In this document: piece by piece, positions 6,267 to 6,879 of the stretch | Numbering within the stretch: position 1 is the stretch's first letter | How the letters are laid out: each line of letters begins with the position of its first letter | Assembly (NCBI GenBank): GCA_964509845.1 | Contig: CAZDZG010000042.1 | Location: 1-6,879, forward strand | DNA: 6,879 nucleotides | DNA from: WYZ-LMO6 sp964509845 | Lineage (GTDB): Archaea; Hadarchaeota; Hadarchaeia; Hadarchaeales; WYZ-LMO6 | Direction of reading: 5' to 3' | Notes under the pieces: generated by a model | What the model was told of the DNA's origin: nothing | What the model saw: the letters and a program-made list of their open reading frames with translations, nothing else | Databases searched by the model: none | Translations under genes and position numbers: made by a program

Positions 6267-6879
6267 GGGGGCTGAGGCTGGATCCCAGGGTGACCTCCCT
6301 CTACCCGGGCTTCGTGGCGGGGAGCGCGGTGGTCACGGGCCTCACGGTGGAGACCTCCGTGGAGGGGCTGGAGGAGAGGAAGAGGGAGGTGCTCGGGGCC
6401 TGGAGGTCCAGGGAGGAAAGGCTGGGCGAGCTCTCCCCCTACTCGGAGCTCCTCAGGCGAATGGGGTCGGAGGAGGGATCCTTCCCCCTCAGGCGCTGGG
6501 CGGAGGGGGCGGTGAGGGGGGAACTTCCCGCCCTGAACAACGTGCTGGACTCCTGCCTGCTCGCCTCCCTGGAGCACCTGGTCCCGGTGGGGGCCCACGA
6601 CCTGCTGAAGGTCAGGGGGGAGGTGGAGGTGACCCTCCATTCCGGGCAGGGCCTCCTCACCCTCCGGGACGGCTCCAGGGTGGCACCGCGCGAGGGGGAG
6701 ATCGTGCTGAGGGATGCCGAGAAGCTCCTGGCCTCCTACGCCCGCGGGGAGGGGACGGGCACCAGGATAGGTTTTGAGACCTCGGGGGTGCTCTTCGTGG
6801 CCTGGAACGCCCCCGGGATCCCCCGGGAGAGGGTGGAGGGGGCCCTCAGGGCGGTCTCCACCTACGCCCGCAGGTACTG
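6263..6879 (+). CDS. B3/4 (PheRS-beta editing-like) domain protein, 3' end outside window
   Basis: An uninterrupted frame of 205 codons runs off the right edge. It resembles stand-alone B3/4-domain proteins (COG3382), related to the B3/B4 region of the PheRS beta subunit that hydrolyses mis-charged Tyr-tRNA-Phe. Diagnostic stretches are LPALNNVLDSCLLASLEHL (88-106) followed by VPVGAHDLLKVRG (107-119), then PREGEIVLRD (142-151) and GTGTRIGFETSGVLFVAWNAP (164-184), which fits the family C-terminal pattern of Arg-Thr-x-Ile then a Thr-containing helix and a hydrophobic strand. Family members are usually 210-240 aa, so few residues are probably missing. A role in deacylating mischarged tRNA is inferred from the fold only. 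The start is ambiguous: GTG 6263 is 1 nt after the aef1B stop but overlaps the Shine-Dalgarno, while CTG 6272 is ideally spaced. Confidence 0.82.
   Translation, partial: MRGLRLDPRVTSLYPGFVAGSAVVTGLTVETSVEGLEERKREVLGAWRSREERLGELSPYSELLRRMGSEEGSFPLRRWAEGAVRGELPALNNVLDSCLLASLEHLVPVGAHDLLKVRGEVEVTLHSGQGLLTLRDGSRVAPREGEIVLRDAEKLLASYARGEGTGTRIGFETSGVLFVAWNAPGIPRERVEGALRAVSTYARRY

Noticed and set aside
2372..6879. GGAGG/GAGG-rich repetitive look of the plus strand as a repeat array or CRISPR
   Set aside because: It comes from Glu (GAG), Arg (AGG) and Gly (GGG) codons in purine-rich coding strands. There is no fixed repeat-spacer period.

Overview
The window looks archaeal. It has a GTP-type PEP carboxykinase, an archaeal-type phosphoglycerate mutase, a Taw2 wyosine enzyme, an archaeal aEF1B, tRNA genes with an archaeal-style intron, TATA-like boxes about 26 bp upstream of starts, and Shine-Dalgarno sites of the form GAGGTGA. 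The DNA is very GC-rich, the coding strands are purine-rich, and AGG is the dominant Arg codon. Taw2 together with a zinc-ribbon/aEF1B pair points to a (probably thermophilic) euryarchaeote or relative. A Hadarchaeota-like lineage is possible, but I cannot fix the taxon from this sequence. A run of 100 N at 2099-2198 shows that this is a draft scaffold.

Left part (1-2290) is entirely on the minus strand. It holds tRNA-Arg(CCG) at the window edge, pckG (GTP-dependent PEP carboxykinase) with an AT-rich 5' end, the scaffold gap, and then a second arginine tRNA, tRNA-Arg(UCG), interrupted by a 15-nt intron. A short divergent intergenic region (2291-2371) separates this from the right part.

Right part (2372-6879) is a tight plus-strand operon: apgM, a TrkA-N/DHH fusion protein, taw2, a 53-aa four-CxxC zinc-ribbon protein, aef1B, and a B3/4-domain protein that runs off the window. 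Junctions are 4-nt gaps or overlaps (GTGA at DHH/taw2, a 7-nt overlap at taw2/zinc ribbon). A TATA-like CTTTAAAG in the 3' end of taw2 probably gives the translation genes (zinc ribbon, aEF1B, B3/4) a second, leaderless promoter.

Two themes show. PEPCK and apgM are both steps of gluconeogenesis and lie on either side of the tRNA/gap region. The distal operon is about translation: Taw2 modifies position 37 of tRNA-Phe, aEF1B recharges the elongation factor, and the B3/4 domain resembles the editing domain of PheRS. I see no CRISPR, mobile element, toxin-antitoxin or defence system. The unusual points are the TrkA-N/DHH protein with an apparent His-to-Gln change in motif I, the minimal tRNA intron, the unlisted small zinc-ribbon gene with its internal promoter, and a possible CTG start.
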